From Kofleriaceae bacterium (GTDB lineage: Bacteria; Myxococcota_A; Polyangia; Haliangiales; Haliangiaceae): a stretch of DNA of 64,000 nucleotides. The position numbers and the translations under genes were made by a program. A model generated the notes under the pieces. It searched no databases and had not been told where the DNA came from. It saw only the letters and a list, made by a program, of their open reading frames with translations. The stretch is taken from contig JALHPV010000003.1 of NCBI GenBank assembly GCA_022842285.1, positions 19,433-83,432 on the forward strand, written 5' to 3'. Of this stretch, positions 36,220 through 44,834 are shown in pieces. Position 1 is the stretch's first letter. Each line of letters starts with the position of its first letter.

Positions 36220-36970
36220 GCACGCCCTCGGCGACCGCGATCGCTGTCGCCGTCAGATCGGCGTAGGCATCAGCGCCTCCGACGTCGCGCGCCGCCGGAT
36301 ACACGACCACGAGCGAGCCGAGCAGCTCGATCACCAGATCGCGGCGCCCCGCCGCGGTGAGCGTCGCCGCGAAGCCACGCTTCGCGAGCTCTCCGGCGTA
36401 GACCGCATCCGTACCGTAGGCGCGCCACTGGGCGGGCAACGCAACCGCGAGCGGTGTCGCGGGCAGCGTCTTCGGGAGCTCGGCGGGATACGACCGCTTC
36501 ATCCCGAGCGCGCTGCGCGCCGCCTTCGCGAGGTTCGTCGCGCGCTCGCCGGCCGAATCATCGGCGAGCTCGTCCCCGCGGCCCGCACGCTTGAACAGCA
36601 GGTGCGGCAGCTCCCGGTCGAGTCGGCACGCGGCGACGCTCACGATCCCTGCCACGCGGAATGGCGGCTCGACGGGCAACCAGGCCCATTCGCCGCGTCG
36701 CTCGCGGAGCGTCTCCAGATCGAAGGCCGTGAGCTCGATGTCCCCCGACCGCGACGCCACGGTCCCCGTCGCGATGCGGCGCTCGAAGCCACCGTCCGCG
36801 AGCGTCCAGAGCGCCGTCTGCTGGAGCGCCTCCGGCACGTGCGAGAGATCGGGTGCGGGGACGAGGCCGGCCGCATCGGCGGCTGCTTCCTGACGCTGGC
36901 CGCGGATCAGCCCGCGTCCGGCATACAGAGCGGCGCCTGCTGCAAGTGCGCCGTAGAACAGCCAGTCCAC
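36179..36970 (-). CDS. Hypothetical membrane-anchored protein
   Basis: 263 residues, GTG start. An N-terminal helix (WLFYGALAAGAALYAGRGLI) anchors a soluble alpha/beta domain facing the cytoplasm or periplasm. No family recognised; patterns such as RIATGTVASRSGDIELTAFD and PLAVALPAQWRAY suggest a globular domain. Its 3' end overlaps the Kazal lipoprotein by 41 nt on the opposite strand, so the extreme C-terminus (VLSATPRRDGSPGR) may be recently extended. Confidence 0.65.
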   Translation of the reverse strand: MDWLFYGALAAGAALYAGRGLIRGQRQEAAADAAGLVPAPDLSHVPEALQQTALWTLADGGFERRIATGTVASRSGDIELTAFDLETLRERRGEWAWLPVEPPFRVAGIVSVAACRLDRELPHLLFKRAGRGDELADDSAGERATNLAKAARSALGMKRSYPAELPKTLPATPLAVALPAQWRAYGTDAVYAGELAKRGFAATLTAAGRRDLVIELLGSLVVVYPAARDVGGADAYADLTATAIAVAEGVLSATPRRDGSPGR

Positions 36971-36988
36971 GGCGTGACCTTAGCGCGC

Positions 36989-37138
36989 TCAGCGTTCGTC
37001 GGAAGCGTCGCGCGAGCCTTCGGAGAGCACCCCGGTCAGGCCCGACACGATCCAGCCGTCGTCCCGCCGGTGATGCGCGGCTTCGACGAGCTGAGCACGC
37101 GAGCGTGCGTCGAGTGCGTCCCACTCGTCTGCGGTCAT
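36989..37138 (-). CDS. Small hypothetical protein
   Basis: 49 residues from ATG 37138 (MTADEWDALDARSRAQLVEA ...), with an in-frame ATG at 37171 that would overlap the divergent gene. The first half is a clean amphipathic helix, arguing for a real protein. It lies 18 nt upstream of the membrane-anchored gene on the same strand, so they may be co-transcribed. No ribosome site is obvious. Confidence 0.45.
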   Translation of the reverse strand: MTADEWDALDARSRAQLVEAAHHRRDDGWIVSGLTGVLSEGSRDASDER

Positions 37139-37169
37139 GAGAAACCCAGCGAGCGCGATGTCCCCCTTC

Positions 37170-38249
37170 ATGCTTTCACCATCGGCGCGTGAGATTGATC
37201 CGGCAAGTTTTCTCCCGGACATGCTATGGGACGACGTGCCCCGCGAGGTCACATATAGATATGTGGACCCACTCGCCCAGGTCTGGGTGAATGCGGCGCG
37301 CCGCATCGGACTGCGAGTTGTCCGCACCTCGGACGCGTACGCCGCCACCGATGGGGCCGGCACGCTCGCGATCGGTGATGACGCGCAGCTCGACGCCGAC
37401 GACAGCCTCGCGCAGATGATCTTCCACGAGCTCTGCCACTCGCTCGTCGAGGGAGAACACTCGTTTCACCGCGCCGACTGGGGCATGGACAACACCGGTC
37501 CCGATCACGACTGGCGCGAGCACGCCTGCTTGCGCGTGCAGTGGATCCTGGCCGGTCGACATGGCCTGCGCGGCCTCTTCGCCCCCACCACCGACTTCCG
37601 CGCCTTCTGGGACACGTTGTCGGGTGACGTGCTCGCAGATCGCACCGATCCATCCGTTCAGGCCGCGGTCGTGGCGGTCCGCCGTGCCGAGCGCGAACCG
37701 TGGCATCCCCACCTCGAGGCGGCCCTCCTCGCCTCGGCCGCCATCGCGCAGGCCGCCGCGCCCGGGTCGCCGCGCGACACGCTCTGGTCCACGGTCACGA
37801 CCAGGCCCGCCGCGCATCCGACCGGTCTGCCCGCGGGCGAGAGCAGCGGCACGTGCGGCTCGTGCGTGTGGCGCTTCACCTACCGCGGGGCCACGCGGTG
37901 TCATCACGTGCCGACGAAGATCGATGCGGCGTGGCCGGCGTGCGAACGCTACGAGGCGGCCGCCACCGTCGATTGCCAGACGTGTGGTGCGTGCTGTCGC
38001 GAGGCCTACCACTCCGTCGAGGTCTCGCCGCGCGACCGGTTCGTGAGGCGGCACCCAGATCTCGTCGTGAAGTACGAGACGCGCCTCGAGGTCCGCCGAG
38101 CTGGCGACCGGTGCGCCAACCTGCAGGGAGACCTGCGCACCGGCTTCGCGTGCACGCTCTACGAGGATCGCCCGCAGACCTGCCGCGACTTCACCCTCGG
38201 CAGCGACAACTGCCTGACCGCGCGCCGCCGCGTCGGGCTCTCGCTCTAG
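37170..38249 (+). CDS. HExxH-motif domain fused to YkgJ-type cysteine cluster protein
   Basis: 359 residues from ATG 37170; ATG 37137 and 37158 are in-frame alternatives. The N-terminal domain carries HELCH at 86-90 in a helix (QMIFHELCHSLVEG), the zinc-peptidase HExxH pattern, with acidic and His residues following. The middle has a CxxC pair (CGSCVWRF). The C-terminal part is a YkgJ-family metal cluster domain: CQTCGACC at 269-276, then CANLQGD, ACTLYEDRPQTCRDF and a final Cys. YkgJ proteins bind zinc or iron through these eight cysteines. Catalysis and substrate are unknown; no neighbour helps. Confidence 0.78.
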   Translation: MLSPSAREIDPASFLPDMLWDDVPREVTYRYVDPLAQVWVNAARRIGLRVVRTSDAYAATDGAGTLAIGDDAQLDADDSLAQMIFHELCHSLVEGEHSFHRADWGMDNTGPDHDWREHACLRVQWILAGRHGLRGLFAPTTDFRAFWDTLSGDVLADRTDPSVQAAVVAVRRAEREPWHPHLEAALLASAAIAQAAAPGSPRDTLWSTVTTRPAAHPTGLPAGESSGTCGSCVWRFTYRGATRCHHVPTKIDAAWPACERYEAAATVDCQTCGACCREAYHSVEVSPRDRFVRRHPDLVVKYETRLEVRRAGDRCANLQGDLRTGFACTLYEDRPQTCRDFTLGSDNCLTARRRVGLSL

Positions 38250-38265
38250 CTGTCGGACAGCGCAA

Positions 38266-38361
38266 GCGATCTCGGCGGCTCATTCGCACCTCAGGTACTC
38301 ATTCGCCGTAGGGACAGCGCGAGCGCATGGCGCCCGCGCTGCGATCTCGGCGGCTCATTCG
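38266..38361. repeat. 21-bp direct repeat between convergent genes
   Basis: GCGATCTCGGCGGCTCATTC plus G occurs at 38266-38286 and again at 38341-38361, 75 nt apart. The second copy holds the stop codon of the minus-strand SPFH gene. A related pair, GGACAGCGC[AG]AGCG, occurs at about 38255 and 38312, so the whole segment looks like a diverged tandem duplication. Confidence 0.6.
38315..38341. terminator. Strong hairpin between convergent genes
   Basis: Twelve-pair stem with one mismatch and an ATG loop (CAGCGCGAGCGC against GCGCCCGCGCTG). It lies between the YkgJ fusion gene (ends 38249) and the SPFH gene (ends 38355) and could stop transcription from either side. No T-run. Confidence 0.45.
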
Positions 38362-39659
38362 TCCCGCGTGGGCGGGCGCGGGCGCGGCGGCGGGGCGGGC
38401 GGCAGCGTCGGCCGAGTCCCGCCGAGGTTCTGGGCGATCTGCGCGATGTCGATGCCCATGAGCTGCTTGAGCTGCTCGGCCGTCACCGCGGTCTTCACCG
38501 CGAGGTTGCCGCTGCCACCCGCGGCGAGCTCCTTGTCGATGACCGTGACCTTGTCGATCGAGATGTTGCCAACGGTCTGCATCATCGTGGAGACGAGCCC
38601 CTGCAGCTTCTGCGCGACGAAGATCTGGCGAGCGCTGTCACCGGCTTCCGTCCACGTGCTCGCGAGCGAGCGGATCGCCGTGGCGGTCGCCTTGCCCTCC
38701 TCGACGAGCTTGGCGGCGGAGCCCTTCGCCTGCGCGATCATCTGTGCCTTGCGGGCCTCGGCTGGCTTCACCTTGTCGGCGATGAGCTGGTAGCGCACCT
38801 GCGCGAGTCGCGCGCGCTGCACTTCGAGATCAGCGTTCGCCTTGGCGACGAGCGCGAGGACCTGCCCCTTCGACTCGGCCACGAGGGCCCCCTTGCGCGT
38901 CTGCGCCTCGATGACCCGGCGAGCCCCCTCGGCGCGCGCGGTCGTCATGTCCGCCTCGACCTTCGTGATCTCCTGGTTCTCGAGGTTCGAGGCGTGGTTC
39001 TGCGCCGACAGCGCGTGGTTCTCGGCCTCCGCGATGCGCGACTTCTTGAGGAGCTCGGCGGTCTGCCGGCGACCGATGCTGTTGAGGTAGCCCTTGTCGT
39101 CGGAGACGCTCTGCACCTTCAGCGTGTCGAGCTCGAGGCCGAGGCGCGCGAGGTCATGGTCGGCCTCGTGCAGCAGCTCGCCCGCGAACTTCTCGCGGTC
39201 GGTGTTCACCTCTTCCGGCGTGAGCGTGGAGAGCACGCCACGCAGGTTGCCCTCGAGCGTCTCACGCGCGATGGCCATGATCTGCTCGCGGGTCATCCCG
39301 AGGAAGCGTTCGATCGCGTTCGCGAGCTGTAGCGTCTTGCTCGAGATCTTGACGTTCGCGACGCCCTGCACGTTGAGCGGGATACCGCCCTTCGAGTAGG
39401 CGCCATGAACCTTGAGCTCGATGATCATGTTCGTGAGGTCCATGCGGTCGACGACTTCGATCAGGGGAATGCGCAGACCGCGACCGCCCTGGACCACGCG
39501 GTAGCCGACGGTCTTGCCGTCGTCGATCTTGCGATGGCCGCCGGAGAAGATGAGCACTTCGTTCGGCGGGCAGATGTAGATGATGCGTGACACGATCAGC
39601 GCGATCAGGAGCAGCGCTCCCAGGAGCCCGAGACCAGCAACGATGAGGACGTTGATCAC
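38355..39659 (-). CDS. SPFH/band-7 (flotillin-like) protein, distal copy
   Basis: 434 residues from GTG 39659, which overlaps the stop of the upstream SPFH gene (GTGA); the longer open frame upstream is shadow. One N-terminal membrane helix (about 1-25), SPFH domain (about 30-200: GYRVVQGGRGLRIPLIEVVD; LNVQGVANVKI; ETLEGNLRGVLSTLTPEEVN), then a long Ala/Glu/Lys coiled coil (to about 340) and a Pro/Arg tail. Flotillins scaffold membrane microdomains facing the cytoplasm. Downstream partner of the next gene, probably as a hetero-oligomer. Confidence 0.9.
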   Translation of the reverse strand: MINVLIVAGLGLLGALLLIALIVSRIIYICPPNEVLIFSGGHRKIDDGKTVGYRVVQGGRGLRIPLIEVVDRMDLTNMIIELKVHGAYSKGGIPLNVQGVANVKISSKTLQLANAIERFLGMTREQIMAIARETLEGNLRGVLSTLTPEEVNTDREKFAGELLHEADHDLARLGLELDTLKVQSVSDDKGYLNSIGRRQTAELLKKSRIAEAENHALSAQNHASNLENQEITKVEADMTTARAEGARRVIEAQTRKGALVAESKGQVLALVAKANADLEVQRARLAQVRYQLIADKVKPAEARKAQMIAQAKGSAAKLVEEGKATATAIRSLASTWTEAGDSARQIFVAQKLQGLVSTMMQTVGNISIDKVTVIDKELAAGGSGNLAVKTAVTAEQLKQLMGIDIAQIAQNLGGTRPTLPPAPPPRPRPPTRDE

Positions 39660-40948
39660 GAAGACCTCCCCGAGTTCTGGGCATTGCCCGTCATGACCTT
39701 GGCGATGTCGACGCCGAGCGTCTTGTGCACCTCGCCGAGTAGCGCCGCCATGGTGGCGGGATAGGACGCCGCGTACGCGGGCAGCGTCTTGCCGTCGCCA
39801 CCATCGACGAGGTTCACGTGGGCGACCTTCATGCGGCTCGCCGCGCCGGCGACCTCCGCCATGATGCCGTCGAGGTTCTGCAGCACGAACATGTCCATCG
39901 CCTTGCCGCCCGACTCCTTCCACGCCTTCGCCACCTCGGCGAGCGACGCGGCCATGGCTTCACCGTCGGCGGCAATCGTCGCGGCCTGCCCGGCGGCGAA
40001 CAGCTCGCGCACCTGCTGATCGATCTCGGCCGGGATGCGGACCTCCGCCTCGAGGCGAATCTGCTCGAGCTCGCCACGGATCTTCTGCAGCTCGAGCTCC
40101 GCCTCGGCGCGCGCCTGCTGGCCCGCCGCTTCCGCGCGCACCTCTTCCGCGCGCGCCTCTGCGTCGACCTCGGCCTTCACCTGCCGCAGTTCGTTCTGCT
40201 TGCGCTGGACGGCCGCGTTCGCGTTGGTCAGAGCGACCTCACCGCGCGCGCGGGCCTGCGCCTCGGCCTGTTCGGCGAGCCGCTGGGCATCGCTCTCCGC
40301 GACCTCGGCGTTGCGGAGGATCTCGGCGATGCGCTGCCGGCCGATGCTCTCGAGGTAGTTCCGGTCGTCAGCGATGTGCTGGATCTTGAGGACATCGAGC
40401 TCGAGGCCGAGCTTCTCGAGATCGGCCTTCGCCGACGACTCGAGCTGGCGGGCGAACTTCAACCGGTCCTCGTTCAGCTCCTCGGGCGTCATCGTGGCGA
40501 GCACGCCGCGGAGGTGGCCCTCGAGTGTCTCCTTCGCGACGCGCGCGATCTCCTGCTGGTGCTTGCCGAGGAAGCGCTCGATCGCATTACCGATGTGCCG
40601 GCGGTCCGTCGACACCTTGATATTGGCGATGGCGTGCACGTTGAGCGGAATGCCGCCCTCCGAGTACGCGCCGTTCACCTGGATGGGCACCGAGATGAGC
40701 GACACGTCCATGCGATCGACGGTCTCGACGACCGGCACGCGCATGCCGCGGCCACCGAACACGACGCGATACCCGACGGTGCGGCCATCATCGGCGCGAT
40801 GCTTGCGACCCGAGAAGATCAGGATCTCGTTCGGGCGACAGATCTTGAGCAAGTAGCGATAACCGAGCATCAAGATCAGCAGGAAGATCAGGCCTGCTCC
40901 GACCCCTCCCACGACCTCGGGCGGGATGTTGAACCCTAGAACACGCAT
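39656..40948 (-). CDS. SPFH/band-7 (flotillin-like) protein, proximal copy
   Basis: 430 residues from ATG 40948 with a perfect AAAGGAGG ribosome site. Membrane helix at about 12-32, SPFH domain with the same motifs as its neighbour (GYRVVFGGRGMRVPVVETVD; ETLEGHLRGVLATMTPEELN), then a longer, more charged coiled coil and a C-terminal region with GDGKTLPAYAASYP. Clear paralogue of the distal copy. It is preceded by a 106-nt gap with two hairpins and then by an NfeD-like gene on the same strand, the usual flotillin-NfeD pairing. Confidence 0.9.
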   Translation of the reverse strand: MRVLGFNIPPEVVGGVGAGLIFLLILMLGYRYLLKICRPNEILIFSGRKHRADDGRTVGYRVVFGGRGMRVPVVETVDRMDVSLISVPIQVNGAYSEGGIPLNVHAIANIKVSTDRRHIGNAIERFLGKHQQEIARVAKETLEGHLRGVLATMTPEELNEDRLKFARQLESSAKADLEKLGLELDVLKIQHIADDRNYLESIGRQRIAEILRNAEVAESDAQRLAEQAEAQARARGEVALTNANAAVQRKQNELRQVKAEVDAEARAEEVRAEAAGQQARAEAELELQKIRGELEQIRLEAEVRIPAEIDQQVRELFAAGQAATIAADGEAMAASLAEVAKAWKESGGKAMDMFVLQNLDGIMAEVAGAASRMKVAHVNLVDGGDGKTLPAYAASYPATMAALLGEVHKTLGVDIAKVMTGNAQNSGRSS

Positions 40949-40978
40949 CGCTAGCCTCCTTTGAGCACACACGAACGA

Positions 40979-41045
40979 GCTGCCATCGCGGATGCGATGG
41001 CAGCGGACAACCGACGAGCACTCACGTCCGACCCCTCGGTCGGAC
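40979..41045 (-). promoter_or_regulatory. Two perfect hairpins between the NfeD-like and SPFH genes
   Basis: GCTGCCATCGC (40979-40989) pairs with GCGATGGCAGC (40994-41004), eleven perfect pairs with a GGAT loop. GTCCGACC (41026-41033) pairs with GGTCGGAC (41038-41045) with a CCTC loop. Both sit in the 5' leader of the proximal SPFH gene and 3' of the NfeD-like gene. They may partly end transcription, set mRNA ends, or be operators. Confidence 0.5.
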
Positions 41046-41054
41046 GGAGGTACG

Positions 41055-41582
41055 CTACATCTCGGCCTTCGTGACGAGCAATGTCCCGCGCTCGCCTTCG
41101 GCGACCACGAGAACGGCTGTGCCCGTCGCGAGCACACCGACGTCATCGACGACGGTCGCCACGAAGTCCTCGGCCCGGCCCTTCACGTCGAGGCGCACCT
41201 TCCCCGGCTTGTGGGGGCCGGCCGGCAGCATCAGGGTGCCCGTGGCCCCGACCAGGTCGGCCGCCCCGACCCCACTCGACACGCTGTGCTTGCCGAGGGT
41301 CGATACGACCTTCACCGCGATCGCGCCGGCGGCCCAGCCCACGCCGAGCGCCCCGAGCGCGCTGACGAGCGTGCCCGAGCCGAGCTTCTCGAGCGCGACC
41401 CCCGCGCCGCCACCGAACGCCAGGAGGAACACCCAGAACCGCAGCGACGCCACGGGCGCCCAGAACAGGTCGACATCGGTATCCGCACCGCCGCCATGAT
41501 CCGTGTCCTTGCCGCCCATCACGATGGAGGCGACGAGGAGCGTCAGACCGAAAGCAAGCGCAGCCAGGTAAATGGTGGTCAA
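41055..41582 (-). CDS. NfeD-like membrane protein with OB-fold domain
   Basis: 175 residues; the likely start is TTG 41582, with GAAGG about 8 nt before it; the in-line ATG nearby is in another frame. Two or three membrane helices (ALAFGLTLLVASIVMGG; FWVFLLAFGGGAGVAL; LGALGVGWAAGAIA) precede a C-terminal beta domain at about 108-175 (GATGTLMLPAGPHKPGKVRL; GVLATGTAVLVVAEGERGTL), as in NfeD/YqiJ proteins. NfeD proteins are partners of flotillins and the gene is upstream of two SPFH genes, as expected. Confidence 0.75.
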   Translation of the reverse strand: MTTIYLAALAFGLTLLVASIVMGGKDTDHGGGADTDVDLFWAPVASLRFWVFLLAFGGGAGVALEKLGSGTLVSALGALGVGWAAGAIAVKVVSTLGKHSVSSGVGAADLVGATGTLMLPAGPHKPGKVRLDVKGRAEDFVATVVDDVGVLATGTAVLVVAEGERGTLLVTKAEM

Positions 41583-41674
41583 GGGTGGCCTTCAGCATGC
41601 GCATGCCTGACCGCCCCCGCAAGACTTTCCGACGGTGACGATCCGATGACGCCGCGGTGCGCTACGTTCGAGGC

Positions 41675-42184
41675 ATGAGCCGGATTGCAGGAATATTCTG
41701 CATTCTCGCGATCGTCGCCTGCCGGCCCGGTACGCCGCAGGTTCCGCGCACCGAAACCACGCTCGGGCTCATCGAAGCGCGCCCGGATCTGGCGGGTCAG
41801 CGGGTCGGCGCGGCGCCCGGCGCGACGCTCGCGTTCGTGTTCGCGTCGTGGTGCTCCAACTGCCATGACGAGCTCGCGGTGATCGATCGGGTACGCGCCG
41901 CGCATCCGCAGGCCCGCATTCTCGGCATCAACTACCAGGGTCACGAGGAGTACGACAACCGGGGGAGCTCCGCGGCCGTGAAGGCCTACGTCGCCGAGCA
42001 CGCGCCATGGCTGCGGGTGGTGCCGGCGGATGAGGCGCTGTTCGCCGCCCTCGGCCGACCACGCTTCGTGCCGACGCTCTACGTCTTCAAACGAGACGGC
42101 GGCATCGCGGCGCGCTTCGACCGCGGCGATCGTCCGATGCCGAGCGAGGCCGAGCTGCACGCGGTGCTCGCCGAGATCGAGTAG
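41675..42184 (+). CDS. Thioredoxin-fold lipoprotein (TlpA-like)
   Basis: 169 residues from ATG 41675. Lipobox IVAC. A thioredoxin-type domain follows, with FASWCSNCHDELAV carrying the CxxC redox pair (CSNC) and a cis-Pro-like RPRFVPTLYVF. The arrangement matches TlpA/ResA disulphide reductases, which act in the periplasm on cytochrome c apoproteins or folding thiols. A multihaem cytochrome gene lies 6 kb away, but no direct operon link is visible. The next gene starts 9 nt downstream. Confidence 0.82.
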   Translation: MSRIAGIFCILAIVACRPGTPQVPRTETTLGLIEARPDLAGQRVGAAPGATLAFVFASWCSNCHDELAVIDRVRAAHPQARILGINYQGHEEYDNRGSSAAVKAYVAEHAPWLRVVPADEALFAALGRPRFVPTLYVFKRDGGIAARFDRGDRPMPSEAELHAVLAEIE

Positions 42185-42193
42185 CTTCACCGC

Positions 42194-43063
42194 GTGCAGG
42201 TCCATCTCGTCGACGGAACGTACGAGCTCTTCCGCGGCTGGTTTGGCGCGCCGCCCGCGCAGCACAACGGACGGGAAGTGGGAGCGACGCGGAGCATCGT
42301 GCGCAGCTTCTCCACGCTCCTCGCGCGGGGCGTCATCACGCATGCGGGCGTCGCCTTCGACCACGTGATCGAATCGTTCCGCAATGACCTGTTCCCCGGC
42401 TACAAGACCGGCGAGGGCATCGCCGAGGGTCTCGTCTCGCAGTTCGAGCTCGCCGAGCGTGCGACGGCCGCGCTCGGGTTGATGGTGTGGCCGATGGTGG
42501 ACTTCGAGGCCGACGACGCCATCGCCACTGCCGCCCACCGGCTCGCGCAGGATGAGTCCGTCGCGCGGGTGCTCATCACCGCCGTCGACAAGGACATGTG
42601 CCAGTGCGTGATCGGCGGGCGCGTCGTGTGCTGGGATCGCTTCAAGGACGTCACGCTCGACGAGACCGCGGTGATCGCGAAGCATGGTGTCCCGCCGGCG
42701 TCGATCCCGGATCTGCTCGCGCTCGTCGGCGACACCGCCGACGGCATCCCTGGCCTGCAGGGCTGGGGCAAGAGCTCGGCGAGCAAGCTCCTCAGCGTCT
42801 ACGGCCGCATCGACGCGATTCCCGACGACGCCTCGACCTGGAAGGTGGCGATCCGCGGCGCCGACAAGCTCGCGGGTACGCTGGCCGCCGAGCGCTCGGA
42901 GGCGAATCTCTATCGCGTCCTTGCGACGCTACGCACCGACTGCCCTATCACGTGCGATCCGGAGAGCCTCGCGTGGAAGGGCGTCGACGCCCCCGCCCTC
43001 GCCGGCGTCTGCGCCGAGCTCGGCATCGACGCCGACTCGATCAAGCTTCCGACTAGAGGCTGA
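42194..43063 (+). CDS. 5'-3' exonuclease (FEN family, stand-alone)
   Basis: 289 residues, GTG start. The order MQVHLVDGTYELFRGWFG, then FDHVIESFRNDLFPGYK, then FEADDAIATAAHRL, TAVDKDMCQCV and LVGDTADGIPGLQGWG matches the exonuclease domain of DNA polymerase I and related flap endonucleases. The acidic metal ligands (D, EADD, DKD, DxxD) are present. It lacks a polymerase domain, so it is a free nuclease as in the YpcP/ExoIX group. The 3' end overlaps the convergent FecR-type gene by 11 nt. Confidence 0.88.
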   Translation: MQVHLVDGTYELFRGWFGAPPAQHNGREVGATRSIVRSFSTLLARGVITHAGVAFDHVIESFRNDLFPGYKTGEGIAEGLVSQFELAERATAALGLMVWPMVDFEADDAIATAAHRLAQDESVARVLITAVDKDMCQCVIGGRVVCWDRFKDVTLDETAVIAKHGVPPASIPDLLALVGDTADGIPGLQGWGKSSASKLLSVYGRIDAIPDDASTWKVAIRGADKLAGTLAAERSEANLYRVLATLRTDCPITCDPESLAWKGVDAPALAGVCAELGIDADSIKLPTRG

Positions 43064-44069
43064 GCTCGATCGAGGTCGAGCCGTCGGCGCTCTTCACGTC
43101 GACCTCCTTCAGCACGCCCTGCACACACGTGCGTGCGGAGTCCGCACCCGGCTCGGCGAACCTGAACGTCAGCTTGCCTGCAGCGACGGTGACGATGATG
43201 GTGAGGTGCTTCACGTCCCCGGCGAGACAGCGCTTCAGCTTCGCGCGCACGGCTTCGATGCGGGTCGCGAGGAGCGAACTATCGACCTTATCCTTCGGCG
43301 CCCGGTTCCGCGTCTCCTCGTCCGTGATGGGAACATCCTGCTTCGGGCGCGGGGAGTCCGGTCGGTTGGCCACATCGCCCGCGCTCTCGAGCGCATCGCC
43401 CCCTGGCGACGGCTGCGACGTTGGCCCCTTGCGGGGGAGATCAGGCTTCGGTGGAGCGATGTCCTTGGTGATCGGCTCGCGCTCCGCGCCGCCCGTCGCG
43501 GTCCCCGCCTTCTGCTCGTCGGCCGGTTCGGCTCGCTTCTTGTCGACCTTGTCGGCGATGCCCAGCCCCGCGCCACTCGCGACGACGGGCGGCGGCGGGG
43601 GAGACTCGGGAGCCGTGGCGGAACCGGCGGCAGGCTGGGTCCGCTGGACGTTGTTGGCGGTCGCCGCGGCTGAATGCTCGCCGTGACGACCGGCGGAGAC
43701 CATCACCTTGCCGCCGGGCAGCTTCGCGACGTCGGACGTCGTGAGCTCCCACGCGAGCGAATCATCGATGCGGCTGGAGGCGCCATTCTGGAGCTGGAGG
43801 TTGGCTCGATTGTGAAACAGCTCGATGCTCACGGAGCCGGTGTCGGCGGTCGCGACGACATCATCGGGCGAGACATCCTCGCCGGGACCGAGCACGCGGG
43901 TCTTGCCGTCGCGGGTCGCCGTCACCTGCCCCGCCACGTCGACGACCTTGCCCACAGGCGTGCCCGGGGCCACCTGGGGCGGCCCTGCGTCCCCGCGGCA
44001 GCCGGTCGCACCTGTCGCGGACAGGGCGACAGCAGCGAGCCACACGCAGCGCAGGACCGAGGACCTCAT
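43053..44069 (-). CDS. FecR-domain lipoprotein with AgmX-like C-terminal domain
   Basis: 338 residues. Signal with lipobox ATGC. FecR domain at about 38-120 (GQVTATRDGKTRVLGPGEDV; SVSIELFHNRANLQLQNGA). A Pro/Ala/Lys-rich disordered linker covers 125-255. The last 80 residues (RIEAVRAKLKRCL ... LTIIVTVAAGKL ... VLKEVDV) resemble the C-terminal domain of myxobacterial AgmX/PglI-type motility proteins. The gene is convergent with the exonuclease and divergent from the next lipoprotein, with 44 nt between starts. Confidence 0.75.
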   Translation of the reverse strand: MRSSVLRCVWLAAVALSATGATGCRGDAGPPQVAPGTPVGKVVDVAGQVTATRDGKTRVLGPGEDVSPDDVVATADTGSVSIELFHNRANLQLQNGASSRIDDSLAWELTTSDVAKLPGGKVMVSAGRHGEHSAAATANNVQRTQPAAGSATAPESPPPPPVVASGAGLGIADKVDKKRAEPADEQKAGTATGGAEREPITKDIAPPKPDLPRKGPTSQPSPGGDALESAGDVANRPDSPRPKQDVPITDEETRNRAPKDKVDSSLLATRIEAVRAKLKRCLAGDVKHLTIIVTVAAGKLTFRFAEPGADSARTCVQGVLKEVDVKSADGSTSIELSL

Positions 44070-44113
44070 CTCTAGGTAGAATTACACGCATGGGCCGCCA
44101 TCGCGGTCTGTTC

Positions 44114-44833
44114 ATGACCACACGACTTTTGGCGCTGATGTGGGTGGCCCTCACGCTGCTGTCCTGCGGCGGTAGCAGCGGTTCTGCGCGCCGTGGCCAA
44201 CCCACGACCGGCGCGATCGCGGGGTTGGCACGCGATCAGGACAGCGGTGACCCGGTCGGCGCGGCCCGGATTCGCCTGCGCGCCACGGGGGAGCTCACCC
44301 AGCCCCGTTCGACCACCACGAGCGATCGGGGCCTCTACGACCTCGATGCGCTGCCTCCCGGCACCTATTCGCTGATCGCCGAGTTCGCCGAGCAGTCGAT
44401 CGAGGTCGTGAACATCCCGGTCGAGGCGGGCGAGATGACGATGGTCGATCTGACGTTCGTGCTCGGTCGGGTTGGCCCGATCCGGATCGACTACTCGGCG
44501 CCGGAGCCACCGGCGATCACGCGCTATCGCCCGAGCGACGTGAAGGCGAACGTGGCGCGGATCGAAGGTACGGTGAGCGAGACGGTCACGAAGCGGCGTG
44601 TCGAGGGCGCGGTCGTGACGCTGATCGGTCCGCTGGGCCCGGAGTACAGCGAGCAGGCCGTGACGGACCCGAGCGGCCGCTTCCGCTTCGACGGCGCCAT
44701 CCCCGGCGAGTACACCGTGAGCGCGAGCTACACTGTCGCGAACCGCGCACTCATCGAGGTCCGCCGGAGCAACATCGTCGTCGTGGCCGGTGAGGCCGCA
44801 TCCGTCCCGATGTGGATCGATACGACGCGGTAG
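44114..44833 (+). CDS. Carboxypeptidase-regulatory-like lipoprotein
   Basis: 239 residues from ATG 44114; ATG 44090 is in frame but adds a polar leader. Lipobox LLSC. Two Ig-like carboxypeptidase-regulatory modules at about 35-125 (AGLARDQDSGDPVGAARIRL; SDRGLYDLDALPPGTYSL) and 150-235 (GTVSETVTKRRVEGAVVTL; GRFRFDGAIPGEYTVSASY). Such modules act as beta-sandwich spacers in surface lipoproteins. Its stop lies next to that of the barrel gene opposite, with no gap. Confidence 0.8.
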   Translation: MTTRLLALMWVALTLLSCGGSSGSARRGQPTTGAIAGLARDQDSGDPVGAARIRLRATGELTQPRSTTTSDRGLYDLDALPPGTYSLIAEFAEQSIEVVNIPVEAGEMTMVDLTFVLGRVGPIRIDYSAPEPPAITRYRPSDVKANVARIEGTVSETVTKRRVEGAVVTLIGPLGPEYSEQAVTDPSGRFRFDGAIPGEYTVSASYTVANRALIEVRRSNIVVVAGEAASVPMWIDTTR

Positions 44834-44834
44834 C

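Noticed and set aside
43053..43063. Overlap of exonuclease and FecR-type gene considered as a frameshift
   Set aside because: Both frames end cleanly with family-consistent C-termini; an 11-nt convergent overlap is normal in such compact genomes.
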